NCBI RefSeq assembly: GCF_009857915.1
Contig: NZ_WWCM01000004.1
Span: 1-64,000, forward strand
Reading direction: 5' to 3'
DNA: 64,000 nt
From: Duganella qianjiadongensis
GTDB lineage: Bacteria; Pseudomonadota; Gammaproteobacteria; Burkholderiales; Burkholderiaceae_D
Shown here: piece by piece, positions 26,950-36,218 of the stretch
Layout of the letters: each line of letters begins with the position of its first letter
How positions within the stretch are numbered: position 1 is the first letter of the stretch
Position numbers and translations under genes: made by a program
The notes under the pieces: generated by a model
Seen by the model: only the letters and a program-made list of their open reading frames with translations
What the model was told of the DNA's origin: nothing
The model's database searches: none

Positions 26950-28872
26950 TCAGGCACTTTGCAGTTCGTCGGCCAGCGACGCCACTTCCTCGATGGCGGC
27001 CGCCAGTTCTTCCGCACCCTGGCTTTGCTGCTTGGCAGCCGTGGCGGCTTCTTCGGCGGCCTTCATGGCTTCCTGCGCCGCCGAGGCGATCTGGGTGATG
27101 CCGCGGCCCACCTGCACCACCGCACTGGAAATCTCTTCCGCCGCCTGCAGAATCTCGTCAGAGCCCTGGCCAACCACGCCGATATCGCGTTCGATCTGCA
27201 CCAGACTGGCGCTGGTGCCCTTGGCCTTTTCTACCTCGCTGTTGGCAGTAGCCAGAATGTCGCCCAGATCGCGTCCTACCACACCGATCTGGTCCTGGAT
27301 GGCTTTCACGACTTCCTTGATGCGGTCGGCATTGCCGGCCGAGTCCTGGGCCAGATTGCGAATATCGGTCGCCACCACCACAAAGCCCTTGCCGTATTCG
27401 CCAGCCCGTGCCGCTTCGATCGAGCCGTTCACAGCCAGCATATTGGTCTGGATCGAGACGCTGGCGATGGCATCGACGATCTTGTCGATACGGCGCGACA
27501 CCAGTTCGAGTTCCTTCATCTGTTCGATGCTGGCGCGGCTAGCTTCAGCCGAGGTCGCGACATTCGCGATCAGACTGTCCACCGACTGCTTGTTGGTGGA
27601 CAGCAGCTGGGTCATGGCAGCGATCTTCTGCTGGCTGGCAGTACAGCGCTCGAATGCGATCTTGGCGCCGCGCTCGATCTGCGACACGGCAGCCGAGGAC
27701 TCTTCCGTGCTGGCAGCCTGCACATCGGCGCCTTTGCGGATTTCATCGATGGCGCTGAGGATCTGCGCACCGGACCGGCTGATTTCGCTGACCGCCGACG
27801 ACAGCTGCTCGGCAGCTGCTGCCACTTCTTCGGCGCTCTTGGCCGTATCGGTAGAATTTTTCAGATCATCGGCCAGGTCCGACAGCGCCTGCGCTGCCTG
27901 CTCGCACGATGCCAGCGCCTGGGCCTGCTCGGCAACGGTATTGGCCGATTCTTCCGCTGCGGCCGACTGCTGAGCCGCAGCCGCCGCAATGCTCTCGGCA
28001 CCGGCCGAGGCCTGGCGCGACGCCACCACGGCCTGCTGCGCTCCCACGGCCACCTCGGTGATGCCTTTCACCACGTCGGCCGTTTCCGTGGCGATCTGGT
28101 TAAGCTGGTCGATGATGAGCTTACCGCTAGCAACTTCCGCTTCCACCGCACGGGCCGAATCACCTATGCCGCCGGCGATCTCGCGCACCCGCTGCTGGAT
28201 CTGTCCCACCAGTTCCTGGATTTGCTGGGCACTTTTTTCCGAGGTCTCGGCCAGCGTACGCACTTCGTCTGCCACCACGGCGAAACCCTTGCCATGTTCG
28301 CCCGCACGCGCCGCTTCGATCGCGGCGTTCAGTGCCAGCAGATTGGTCTGATCGGCGATGCGGGCCACTGCCTTGACGATATCGCCAATATTCGCCGCCT
28401 GTTTCTCCAGTTCGCCCACCATGGTCACGGAGTCAGCCTGGCGGCGCGCTGCCACGCCCACCTTGCTCACCAGCGCGGCCACTTCATCGCTGGTGCGCGT
28501 CACCAGTTGCTGCGAGGCTTCACCACGCTGCTGGCTCATTTCTGCGGAACGCAACTGGCGGCCTATCGCGCCCTCCACCTGACTGAACGCGGCCAGCGAC
28601 TGCTGCGCCGCGCCCGCCGCTTCGCTGGCGCCGGCCGCAATCTGGTCGCTGGCGCGTTTCAGTTCCTCTGCCGCCGCAGCCGCCTCCGTGATACCGGACG
28701 ACATCTGGCCCGTGGCAGCAGCAATCCGCTCAGCAGCCTGTTGCTGCTTGGCCAGCGTGCGTGCGCGCCGGCGCTGGACGTCCGCGTCGCCCCGCATCGC
28801 CGGCGCAGTTTTGTGCGCGCTGGCAGGCAGCGGAGCGGTCGCTACGCTGATGGATTTTTTAATAAGGGCCAT
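26950..28872 (-). CDS. Soluble methyl-accepting chemotaxis protein with two signalling tips
   Basis: The ATG at 28872 has AGGAG 8 nt upstream; a frame extension to 29019 is unlike the family. The 640-residue product has no TM helix and no PAS or ligand domain, only long helical coils rich in Ala/Glu. Two complete receptor hairpin tips are visible: [20 protein letters not shown] at about 172-191, and [19 protein letters not shown] at about 473-491, each followed by GKGF-VVA. Normal receptors have one. It is the first gene of the chemosensory operon and must act in the cytoplasm. It may be a fusion by tandem duplication. Confidence 0.9.
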   Translation of the reverse strand: MALIKKSISVATAPLPASAHKTAPAMRGDADVQRRRARTLAKQQQAAERIAAATGQMSSGITEAAAAAEELKRASDQIAAGASEAAGAAQQSLAAFSQVEGAIGRQLRSAEMSQQRGEASQQLVTRTSDEVAALVSKVGVAARRQADSVTMVGELEKQAANIGDIVKAVARIADQTNLLALNAAIEAARAGEHGKGFAVVADEVRTLAETSEKSAQQIQELVGQIQQRVREIAGGIGDSARAVEAEVASGKLIIDQLNQIATETADVVKGITEVAVGAQQAVVASRQASAGAESIAAAAAQQSAAAEESANTVAEQAQALASCEQAAQALSDLADDLKNSTDTAKSAEEVAAAAEQLSSAVSEISRSGAQILSAIDEIRKGADVQAASTEESSAAVSQIERGAKIAFERCTASQQKIAAMTQLLSTNKQSVDSLIANVATSAEASRASIEQMKELELVSRRIDKIVDAIASVSIQTNMLAVNGSIEAARAGEYGKGFVVVATDIRNLAQDSAGNADRIKEVVKAIQDQIGVVGRDLGDILATANSEVEKAKGTSASLVQIERDIGVVGQGSDEILQAAEEISSAVVQVGRGITQIASAAQEAMKAAEEAATAAKQQSQGAEELAAAIEEVASLADELQSA

Positions 28873-29100
28873 GATCGTACTCCTAGTCTGTGCGTGGTCT
28901 GGGTGGGAAACGCCCACTCTGGGCAAGTTAAAAACAAAGAAACATGGTGAATCTGATATTTTCGGTAAAATCACCAAAATCGTTAAATTCATTATTTCAC
29001 TTTGCTTTGTCCAAGTCAACGTCGACTTTTAAATATTTAACTATTGACTTATGGAAATTAATAGTTTTACATAGAAACGTGCGCACGCAAGCCGCAGGCA
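28873..29100 (-). promoter_or_regulatory. Leader/promoter region of the chemosensory operon
   Basis: The stretch between the receptor start and the slipin gene has no credible ORF. It is AT-rich at about 28940-29075, with A/T runs around TTAAATATTTAA (29031-29042), unlike the GC-rich surroundings, which suits a promoter and regulator-binding region for the ten-gene operon. I cannot pick a specific -10/-35 pair. Confidence 0.35.
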
Positions 29101-29136
29101 AAACAAAACCCCGGCTCTCCAGAGGAAAGCCGGGGC
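29101..29136 (-). terminator. Terminator downstream of the slipin gene
   Basis: CCCCGGCT (29110-29117) pairs with AGCCGGGG (29129-29136) and is followed on the minus strand by TTTTGTTTT. It lies about 50 bp after the stop codon of the SPFH gene. Confidence 0.75.
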
Positions 29137-29185
29137 TGGCAGTGACGGCAGAGGCGCGCCGGGCGGCGCGCCGCAAAAACGTGCT

Positions 29186-30115
29186 CTAGACGCTGTTTTT
29201 CTGGGTTTTGACCACCTGCATGGCGGTGGCAATCAAGCCGCTCATATCGCCGAGATTGGCAGGAATGATGATGGAATTATTGGTTTTCGCCAGCTGGGCA
29301 AATGCGCCCACATACTGCTCGGCCACTTTCAAATTGACGGCGTCGGCGCCGCCCGGTTCATGGATGGCCGCCCCTACCTGACGCAAGGCCGCGGCATTGG
29401 CTTCGGCCAGCGCCACGATGGCGGCAGCCTGGCCCTGGGCGCGGTTGATGGCGGCCAGCTTGTCGCCTTCCGAGCGGGCAATCTGCGCTTCCCGTTCGCC
29501 GTTGGCGATGTTGATCTGTTCCTGCTTGCGCCCTTCGGACGCGGAAATCAGCGCGCGCTTTTCCCGTTCGGCCGTGATCTGGGCCTGCATGGCGTGCAGA
29601 ATTTCTTTCGGCGGCGTCAGATCCTTGATCTCGTAGCGCAGCACTTTAACGCCCCAGTTGGCGGCCGATTCATCGATGGCGTTCACGATCGCAGTGTTGA
29701 TGTGCTCGCGCTCCTCGAAAGTCTTATCCAGTTCCATGCGGCCGATCACCGATCGCAGCGTGGTCTGGGCCAGCTGGGTGATGGCGGCGATGTAATTCGA
29801 CGAACCATACGAAGCGCGCATGGCGTCCGTAATCTGGAAGTACAGGATGCCATCGACCTGCAACTGGGTATTGTCCTTGGTGATGCAGACCTGCGGCGGC
29901 ACATCGAGCGGGATCTCTTTCAGCACATGCTTGTAGCCGATGCGGTCGATAAAGGGAATCACGATGTTCAGGCCCGGCCCCAGCGTGGCATGGTATTTAC
30001 CGAGCCGCTCCACCACCCAGGCATGCTGCTGCGGCACCACGTTGATGGTCTTGAACACGAACACCAGCGCCACAATAAACAGGATCAGACTGACGTTACC
30101 AAAACTGATATCCAT
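29186..30115 (-). CDS. SPFH-domain slipin/QmcA-like membrane protein
   Basis: 309 residues: an N-terminal TM helix (SLILFIVALVFVF, residues 9-21), a band-7/SPFH domain (VPQQHAWVVERLGKYH, LDVPPQVCITKDNTQLQVDG, TTLRSVIGRMELDKTFEER), then a coiled coil with the repeated AEREKRALISASEGRKQEQI and IANGEREAQIARSEGDKLAA. Stomatin-like paraslipins form large membrane-microdomain oligomers and partner with NfeD. The nfeD gene lies 56 bp upstream on the same strand, confirming the pair. The function is membrane organisation or quality control; it is not a protease. Confidence 0.92.
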   Translation of the reverse strand: MDISFGNVSLILFIVALVFVFKTINVVPQQHAWVVERLGKYHATLGPGLNIVIPFIDRIGYKHVLKEIPLDVPPQVCITKDNTQLQVDGILYFQITDAMRASYGSSNYIAAITQLAQTTLRSVIGRMELDKTFEEREHINTAIVNAIDESAANWGVKVLRYEIKDLTPPKEILHAMQAQITAEREKRALISASEGRKQEQINIANGEREAQIARSEGDKLAAINRAQGQAAAIVALAEANAAALRQVGAAIHEPGGADAVNLKVAEQYVGAFAQLAKTNNSIIIPANLGDMSGLIATAMQVVKTQKNSV

Positions 30116-30171
30116 AAAAACTCCATAAAATGACTGCGACTAGCTTGATTAACTCTGGCTGACTGCACCGT

Positions 30172-30600
30172 TCAGCCAGCGGCGCCCACGATCAGGCGGC
30201 TGCCGCGCACCTCGCGTATGGTGTACCAGCCGGCAGCTGGCGCCGTACCGGCCTCCAGCTCCACATCCCACAGCGCGCCGCGGTACATTACCCGCGCCTG
30301 ACCATCCTGCCATTCGCTCACCTGCACGCTCTGGCCGATATCTAGATGCTGGTTGGGATCGCGTCCGGCCACGCCGGCAAGCTGCTCCGGCGTGTAGCGG
30401 CTGACCCGCAGCAGCACCGTGGCCAGCATGCCCACCAGCGCTGCCAGCAAAGTCTGCATGGCCATGCCGAAGCCCAGCACGGCCGCCAATGCACCCGACA
30501 CCAGCCCCAGCGCTATCATCAGCAGATAGAAAGTCCCGCTGAATAATTCCATGATGACCGTTGCGCCCGCGGCCATCAGCCACAAACTCCAGTCCGCCAT
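30172..30600 (-). CDS. NfeD family membrane protein (short, NfeD1b type)
   Basis: 142 residues: two or more hydrophobic segments (LWLMAAGATVIMELF, FYLLMIALGLVSGALAAVLG, LLAALVGMLATVLL) and a C-terminal OB fold (GQSVQVSEWQDGQARVMYRG, VRGSRLIVG). This short form lacks the N-terminal ClpP-like protease of long NfeDs. It works with the slipin encoded immediately downstream, probably binding it through the OB domain. Confidence 0.9.
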   Translation of the reverse strand: MADWSLWLMAAGATVIMELFSGTFYLLMIALGLVSGALAAVLGFGMAMQTLLAALVGMLATVLLRVSRYTPEQLAGVAGRDPNQHLDIGQSVQVSEWQDGQARVMYRGALWDVELEAGTAPAAGWYTIREVRGSRLIVGAAG

Positions 30601-30642
30601 ACTGCTCTCCTTTCAGGCAATAAAACCCGCTAAATAAAACGC

Positions 30643-30680
30643 AAAAACCCCCGCTAGCCCATGCGGGCTGCGAGGGTTTT
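30643..30680 (-). terminator. Probable terminator of ppsA
   Basis: On the minus strand, AAAACCC...GGGTTTT arms enclose an inner AGCCC/GGGCT stem, and the structure ends in GGGGGTTTTTGCGTTTT. It lies about 100 bp beyond the ppsA stop, after the structured stretch at 30689-30766. Confidence 0.6.
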
Positions 30681-30688
30681 CCGGTACA

Positions 30689-30766
30689 ACGTAAGCCGTG
30701 AAGTATTAATGGTGTTGTTGCTTCCTTAATGCGACAACAGCAGTCTATACCAATCGCGGCTTACGT
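30689..30766 (-). other. Structured stretch after ppsA (3' UTR element or small-RNA candidate)
   Basis: A perfect 10-bp inverted repeat, ACGTAAGCCG (30689-30698) and CGGCTTACGT (30757-30766), closes a 58-nt interior. The interior contains a second near-perfect hairpin, GTTGTTGC (30714-30721) with GCGACAAC (30731-30738). On the minus strand it is followed by an intrinsic terminator. TTGACG and TATAGA occur at its minus-strand start but only 14 bp apart, which is short for a promoter. It may be part of the ppsA 3' UTR. Confidence 0.4.
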
Positions 30767-30779
30767 CAATCCTTTTCGC

Positions 30780-33209
30780 TTACTTGACCAGCGTGGCCAG
30801 CTTCTGCCACGTATCGATCACCGAATCCGGATTCAGCGACATCGATTCTATGCCCTGTTCCATCAGCCAGACGGCGAAGTCCGGATGGTCGGATGGACCC
30901 TGACCGCAGATACCGATGTACTTGTTACGTGCACGGCAAGCCTTGATGGCCATGGCCAGCATGGCTTTCACGGCCGGATCGCGTTCGTCGAAGTCGGCGG
31001 CCAGCAGCGCCATGCCGGAATCGCGGTCCAGACCCAGGGTCAGCTGGGTCAGGTCGTTGGAACCGATCGAGAAGCCGTCGAAGTGGTCAAGGAACTGGTC
31101 AGCCAGAATCGCGTTGGAAGGCACTTCGCACATCATTATCAGACGCAGGCCATTTTCGCCCCGTACCAGACCGTTCTTGCCCAGCAGACCCACGACTTTT
31201 TCAGCCTGGCCCAGCGTACGCACGAACGGCACCATGATTTCGACGTTGGTCAGACCCATGTCGTTGCGCACGCGCTTCATGGCCTGACATTCCATTTCGA
31301 AAGCACCGGCAAAGTCGTCAGCCAGATAGCGCGCTGCGCCACGGAAGCCCAGCATCGGATTTTCTTCGTCCGGCTCGTAGCGCGAACCGCCGATCAGTTT
31401 CTTGTACTCGTTGGACTTGAAGTCCGACAGACGCACGATGACTGGCTTAGGCCAGAACGCTGCGGCGATGGTGGCCACGCCTTCGGCCAGCTTGTCGACG
31501 TAGAAGGCTTTCGGCGAAGCGTGGCCACGGGCCACCGACTCCACGGCTTTCTTCAGATCTGCATCAATATTCGGGTATTCCAGAATCGCTTTCGGGTGGA
31601 CGCCGATGTTGTTATTGATGATGAATTCCAGACGGGCCAGACCCACGCCGGCATTCGGCACAGCCTGGAAGTCGAAGGCCAGCTGCGGGTTACCCACGTT
31701 CAGCATGATCTTGGTCGGCAGCTTGGGCAGCTCGCCGCGCGAAACTTCCGATACTTCCGTTTCCAGCAGACCGTCATAGATCTTGCCTTCGTCGCCTTCG
31801 GCGCAGGATACGGTGACGAAAGTGCCGTCTTTCAGCACATCGGTAGCATCGCCACAGCCCACCACGGCCGGCACACCCAGTTCACGCGCGATAATCGCGG
31901 CGTGGCAGGTACGGCCACCACGGTTGGTCACAATGGCGGAAGCGCGCTTCATTACCGGTTCCCAGTTCGGGTCGGTCATGTCGGCGACCAGCACGTCGCC
32001 CGGCTGCACACGTTCCATTTCCGACGGATCGGTAATCACGCGCACCGGACCGGCGCCGATTTTCTGGCCGATCGCGCGGCCGGAAGCGAGCACGGTGCCG
32101 GTCGATTTCAGCTTGAAGCGCTGCTGTACGTCGGTGGCTTTCTGCTGCGATTTCACGGTTTCCGGACGGGCCTGCAGGATGTACAGCTTGCCGTCGCGGC
32201 CGTCTTTACCCCACTCGATGTCCATCGGACGGCCATAGTGGTTTTCGATGATGACAGCGTACTTGGCCAGTTCCACCACTTCTTCGTCGTTCAGCGAGTA
32301 GCGGTTGCGCAGTTCGACCGGCACATCGACGGTTTTCACGGAACGGCCAGCTTTGGCTTCGTTGGTGAATTCCATCTTGATCAGCTTGGAGCCGATGTTG
32401 CGGCGGATCACAGGCGATTTACCTTTTTCCAGCATCGGTTTGTGGACGTAGAACTCGTCCGGATTGACGGCGCCCTGCACCACGGTTTCACCGAGGCCAT
32501 AGCTGGAGGTGACGAAGACCACATCCTTGAAGCCCGATTCCGTATCGATGGTGAACATCACGCCGGAAGCGCCCAGATCGGAACGCACCATGCGCTGCAC
32601 GCCGGCCGACAGCGCCACTTCGGCGTGGGTAAAGCCTTTGTGCACGCGGTAGGAGATGGCGCGATCGTTATACAGGGAAGCGAACACGTGTTTCATCGCG
32701 TCCAGCACGTTTTCGATGCCGACCACGTTGAGGAAGGATTCCTGCTGACCGGCGAAGGAAGCGTCCGGCAAGTCTTCGGCGGTGGCCGAGGAACGTACGG
32801 CGAACGAGACTTCGGTGCTGGAATCGGCCACCAGTGCTGCGTAGAACGCTTCGATTTCCTGTTGCAGACGGGGCTGGAACGGGGTATCGACGATCCACTG
32901 ACGGATTTCCGCACCGGCTTGCGCCAGAGCACGGACGTCGTCGATATTCAGATCGGCCAGCCGGTCGGCGATACGCTCGGCCAGCGGCTTGCCGCCGGCG
33001 ACGCTGTGCGACAGGAAGTCACGGAATGCCTGCGCCGTGGTAGCAAAGCCACCGGGCACACGCACGCCGGCACCGGCCAGCTGGCTGATCATTTCGCCCA
33101 GAGAGGCGTTTTTGCCGCCGACGGATTCGACATCCGTCATGCGCAAGTTTTCAAACGAAGCAACGTAAACCGCGTCGTTGTTCTGCTCCTTCAATGCTGC
33201 GTTGGACAT
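30780..33209 (-). CDS. ppsA: Phosphoenolpyruvate synthase
   Basis: Makes PEP from pyruvate and ATP (gluconeogenesis). The ATG at 33209, preceded by AAGGTG, begins [20 protein letters not shown]; the frame runs open to 33533, but that part is non-conserved. The 809 residues show the ATP-binding N-terminal domain ([35 protein letters not shown]), the phosphohistidine domain ([18 protein letters not shown], with the swivelling His) and the PEP/pyruvate-binding barrel ending with [16 protein letters not shown] and [12 protein letters not shown]. It is divergent from ppsR, whose product phosphorylates and inactivates it. Confidence 0.97.
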   Translation of the reverse strand: MSNAALKEQNNDAVYVASFENLRMTDVESVGGKNASLGEMISQLAGAGVRVPGGFATTAQAFRDFLSHSVAGGKPLAERIADRLADLNIDDVRALAQAGAEIRQWIVDTPFQPRLQQEIEAFYAALVADSSTEVSFAVRSSATAEDLPDASFAGQQESFLNVVGIENVLDAMKHVFASLYNDRAISYRVHKGFTHAEVALSAGVQRMVRSDLGASGVMFTIDTESGFKDVVFVTSSYGLGETVVQGAVNPDEFYVHKPMLEKGKSPVIRRNIGSKLIKMEFTNEAKAGRSVKTVDVPVELRNRYSLNDEEVVELAKYAVIIENHYGRPMDIEWGKDGRDGKLYILQARPETVKSQQKATDVQQRFKLKSTGTVLASGRAIGQKIGAGPVRVITDPSEMERVQPGDVLVADMTDPNWEPVMKRASAIVTNRGGRTCHAAIIARELGVPAVVGCGDATDVLKDGTFVTVSCAEGDEGKIYDGLLETEVSEVSRGELPKLPTKIMLNVGNPQLAFDFQAVPNAGVGLARLEFIINNNIGVHPKAILEYPNIDADLKKAVESVARGHASPKAFYVDKLAEGVATIAAAFWPKPVIVRLSDFKSNEYKKLIGGSRYEPDEENPMLGFRGAARYLADDFAGAFEMECQAMKRVRNDMGLTNVEIMVPFVRTLGQAEKVVGLLGKNGLVRGENGLRLIMMCEVPSNAILADQFLDHFDGFSIGSNDLTQLTLGLDRDSGMALLAADFDERDPAVKAMLAMAIKACRARNKYIGICGQGPSDHPDFAVWLMEQGIESMSLNPDSVIDTWQKLATLVK

Positions 33210-33344
33210 AATTACACCTTTTTGATGATAGAAATCTTCCAGCGAGGCGCAGACATGTTTCTTGTTATTCTGTTCGTCGTGCAGCACAATCTTGCCATTG
33301 GCGTCCATTCTACAGCCTGCGACGCAAATTGACGATTCACAATA

Positions 33345-34211
33345 ATGACTGGCCCATCCCTCATGACACAAGAACAACGTTCCCCCCTGCCTTCCGCCGC
33401 CCGTACCGTGTTTTTTGTTTCTGACGGCACCGGCATTACCGCTGAAACTTTTGGTCACTCCGTGTTGACCCAATTTGACTTGCGGTTCCGCCAAATCCGC
33501 CTGCCATTCATCGATACGGTTGATAAAGCGCACGATGCTGCACGTAAAATCAACGAAGCGTTTGCAACCGATGGTTACAGACCGATCATTTTTTCGACCC
33601 TGGTGAAGACCGAATTGTCACAAATCATCCGCCAGTGCAAAGGCATGCACATGGACTTGATCCAGACATTTGTTGCACCTTTGGAACAAGAACTGGGCGT
33701 GATGTCGACCCATACCATAGGCCGCTCGCACAATATTGTTGACAGTGAGGAATACAAAAACCGTATCGAAGCGATCAATTTCTCGCTCGCCCATGATGAC
33801 GGCCAGTCGCATAAAAACCTCGCTTCGGCCGATGTGATACTGGTCGGTGTGTCGCGTTCCGGCAAAACCCCGACCAGCCTGTATCTGGCCATGCAGTATG
33901 GCATCAAAGCCGCCAACTACCCGCTGATCCCCGACGATTTCGAACGGGGCCGCCTGCCTTCCTCGCTGTACGAGTTCAAAAACAAGATCTTCGGCCTGAC
34001 TATTACCCCCGAACGTCTGGCCGAAATCCGCAACGAGCGGCGCGCGGGCAGCAAATATGCCTCCATCGAAAACTGCCGCTACGAAGTCAACGAAGCGGAA
34101 AACATGATGAAGCGCGAAGGCATACGCTGGCTGTCCTCCACCGCCAAGTCGATCGAAGAGATATCCACCACCATCCTTCAGGAAATCAAGCCTAACCGGC
34201 GCGACTACTAA
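33345..34211 (+). CDS. ppsR: PEP synthase regulatory protein (bifunctional kinase/Pi-dependent phosphorylase, DUF299)
   Basis: 288 residues; the start may instead be the second Met at 33363, as neither has a clear ribosome binding site. The conserved opening is [19 protein letters not shown] and the nucleotide loop is [15 protein letters not shown]. PpsR uses ADP to phosphorylate a Thr of PEP synthase, switching it off, and reverses this with phosphate. It is divergent from ppsA (135 bp between starts) and followed 14 bp later by a DosC-like cyclase on the same strand. Confidence 0.95.
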   Translation: MTGPSLMTQEQRSPLPSAARTVFFVSDGTGITAETFGHSVLTQFDLRFRQIRLPFIDTVDKAHDAARKINEAFATDGYRPIIFSTLVKTELSQIIRQCKGMHMDLIQTFVAPLEQELGVMSTHTIGRSHNIVDSEEYKNRIEAINFSLAHDDGQSHKNLASADVILVGVSRSGKTPTSLYLAMQYGIKAANYPLIPDDFERGRLPSSLYEFKNKIFGLTITPERLAEIRNERRAGSKYASIENCRYEVNEAENMMKREGIRWLSSTAKSIEEISTTILQEIKPNRRDY

Positions 34212-34225
34212 CCGCGAGCCCCATC

Positions 34226-35602
34226 ATGCATGCCCAGAACGCCCTCCCCTACGATCAGACGGCCGAAAACGAATGGACCGCAATAGTGCTGGCGACGCCG
34301 GAAATCTGCCGCGCCACGCTAGATAGCCTGATGACGCGGGAGGCGGAGCAACTGGCCAGCTACTTCTACCAGCACATGCTGGGGCACCCGCAGGCCAGCG
34401 TGTTTCTCAGCGCCGAAACAGTACAGCAAAGGCTGCACGCGTCGTTGACGCGCTGGCTGCGTTCCATCTTCCGCCACCCTATGGACGATGCGGCCGGCAT
34501 CGTGGCGCACCAGCGGCTAGTGGGCGAAGTGCATGCCCGCATCCAGCTGCCCGTGCATCTGGTGTCGCGCGGCGCACGCCTGCTCAAGCACCACGTGCGG
34601 CTGGCGCTGCTGCAGGAATTCGACGATGCGCAGATGCGCGCACTAGCCACCGCTTACGCAGAGGGACTGATCGATCTGGCGCTGGAGCTGATGAGCGTGT
34701 CCTACGAGCGCAATAGCCAGCGCGAAGCCCGCACCGACGAGGCCTACCGCCTGTTTGCCATCGGCCAGAATGTCGGGGTAGAGCGCGAACGCCAGCGCGC
34801 CGTACTGATGGAATGGGCCAACGAAGTGATGGTAGCACTGCACCGCAGCGGCTCGCATGGCTTGCCGCCGCTGCGTAAATCCGAGTTCGGCATGTGGTTC
34901 CACCACAAGGCCACGGCCATGTTCGAGGGCGATATCGAAGTCGAACAGATACTCGATATTATCGAACGCATCGACAATGTCATCCTGCCGCTGCTGCGCA
35001 CGCGTGATGGCACAGGCGGCGCGATCGACCGTGTGGCCGATCTGCAGGATGAAATCGACAACCTCAAATTCCTGCTCGCGACCCTATTCGAGCGCAATCT
35101 GGAAGCGGAAAACGGGCGCGATGCCCTGACCCGGCTGTTCAGCCGGCGCTTCCTGCCCGCTGTAGTGAGCCGCGAAATCAACGTCAGCCAGAAGCGTAAA
35201 ACCAGCTTCGCCCTGATCCTGCTGGATCTCGACCATTTCAAGCAGGTCAACGATACCCATGGCCACGATGGCGGCGATCTGGTGCTGCAGCAGGCCTCGG
35301 CGCTGCTGCTGGCCAGTGTGCGCAATGGCGATTTCGTGTTCCGCTATGGCGGCGAAGAGCTACTGGTGATGCTGGTGGAAGTGACGGCGGAATCGGCCCA
35401 GCGCATCGCCGAACTGATACGCAGCCGATTCGAGAGTACCCCGTTCTCGCTGGCGCAGGGCAAATCCGTCAGCGTCACGGCCAGCATAGGCGTCGCCATG
35501 TTCGACGGCCACCCCGACCACCAGTATCTGATCAAGCGGGCCGACGCAGCCATGTACCAAGCCAAACACTCCGGCCGCAACCGGGTAGTGCTGGCGCGCT
35601 AG
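34226..35602 (+). CDS. Globin-coupled diguanylate cyclase (DosC-like oxygen sensor)
   Basis: 458 residues, collinear with E. coli DosC. The N-terminal globin sensor has probable proximal haem ligand His103 in GEVHARIQLPV. The middle helical domain carries KSEFGMWFHHKA. The C-terminal GGDEF domain has active site RYGGEELLV and an inhibitory RxxD (RNGD) five residues before it. It makes cyclic-di-GMP in response to O2 bound at haem. It lies 14 bp after ppsR, so carbon-flux control and c-di-GMP signalling may be co-expressed. Haem binding is inferred from alignment with remembered DosC motifs. Confidence 0.9.
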   Translation: MHAQNALPYDQTAENEWTAIVLATPEICRATLDSLMTREAEQLASYFYQHMLGHPQASVFLSAETVQQRLHASLTRWLRSIFRHPMDDAAGIVAHQRLVGEVHARIQLPVHLVSRGARLLKHHVRLALLQEFDDAQMRALATAYAEGLIDLALELMSVSYERNSQREARTDEAYRLFAIGQNVGVERERQRAVLMEWANEVMVALHRSGSHGLPPLRKSEFGMWFHHKATAMFEGDIEVEQILDIIERIDNVILPLLRTRDGTGGAIDRVADLQDEIDNLKFLLATLFERNLEAENGRDALTRLFSRRFLPAVVSREINVSQKRKTSFALILLDLDHFKQVNDTHGHDGGDLVLQQASALLLASVRNGDFVFRYGGEELLVMLVEVTAESAQRIAELIRSRFESTPFSLAQGKSVSVTASIGVAMFDGHPDHQYLIKRADAAMYQAKHSGRNRVVLAR

Positions 35603-35620
35603 GCGCGCCGCAGCGCCCGG

Positions 35621-36085
35621 CTAGTCCGGATACTTCGGGCTGGGACCGTAACGGTTGCTGCCTACATCGCTATCGAAGCACAGCAGCACCAGATTCACGA
35701 ACGGCAGCAGCAGCCACCAGCCGCTGCGGTTGGTGTCGTGCAGCCTGCGCACCCCGGCCGCTATGCTGGGAACCAGAGCAGCCAGCATCAGCAAAGCGGA
35801 CAGAATACTCAGTCCGCTACTATCGAATACGCCGGACAGAAAGCCCAGCACAAAATTCACCACCATCAGCAGCAGGTAGAAATACCAGTACTCCTTGCGT
35901 CGGGCGCGGCCCTGAAATACTGCGTACTGGGTGAGCGGGCGCAATGCGTAATCAAAGAAACCACCCTCGTCCACGCTGCGCGGGGCCGGCTTGGACGCCA
36001 GCGCTTGCGGTGCGCCACAGTGAGGACACAGCGGTGCAGTTTCGTGCAGTTCTTTCCCACAAGCCCGGCAAAATACCATACCCAT
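35621..36085 (-). CDS. DUF805 membrane protein with N-terminal zinc ribbon
   Basis: The ATG at 36085 follows AAGGA by 5 nt; a GTG at 36103 is less likely. The 154-residue product starts with a zinc ribbon (FCRACGKEL and CPHCGAPQ), a Pro/Ala linker, then DUF805: FQGRARRKEYWYFYLLLMVV, a second hydrophobic block SILSALLMLAALVPSIAAGV, RRLHDTNRSGWWLLL and a final membrane segment. The DUF805 family is of unknown function in inner membranes. It is a single gene, convergent with the cyclase. Confidence 0.88.
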   Translation of the reverse strand: MGMVFCRACGKELHETAPLCPHCGAPQALASKPAPRSVDEGGFFDYALRPLTQYAVFQGRARRKEYWYFYLLLMVVNFVLGFLSGVFDSSGLSILSALLMLAALVPSIAAGVRRLHDTNRSGWWLLLPFVNLVLLCFDSDVGSNRYGPSPKYPD

Positions 36086-36218
36086 ACTTTCCTTTCGCGC
36101 CACGCGCTATTATTTTTCGACCTATTCAGGCAGACTGTTTCGAAAAATATAACACGTATTATTGAAGGAAAATAGACCCGTATAGCAAAGCCGGTGCAAT
36201 ACGGGGCGGGCGGGCGCG

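Noticed and set aside
28873..29019. 49-residue N-terminal extension of the receptor
   Set aside because: The ATG at 28872 has a good AGGAG, while the extension is unlike receptor N-termini and covers the AT-rich leader. The hydrophobic stretch in it is not a convincing membrane anchor.
30743..30766. TTGACG...TATAGA on the minus strand read as a sigma-70 promoter for a small RNA
   Set aside because: The spacer is only 14 bp, too short for a normal promoter. I kept only the structural observation.
20314..33332. Several 600-870-codon antisense frames over cheA, the CheW gene, the receptor and ppsA
   Set aside because: Same codon-bias artefact. They lack ribosome sites, have no recognisable domains and lie opposite conserved genes.
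33210..33533. 108-residue N-terminal extension of ppsA
   Set aside because: It would run across the divergent ppsR start. [11 protein letters not shown] at 33209 has a ribosome site and gives a normal-length enzyme.
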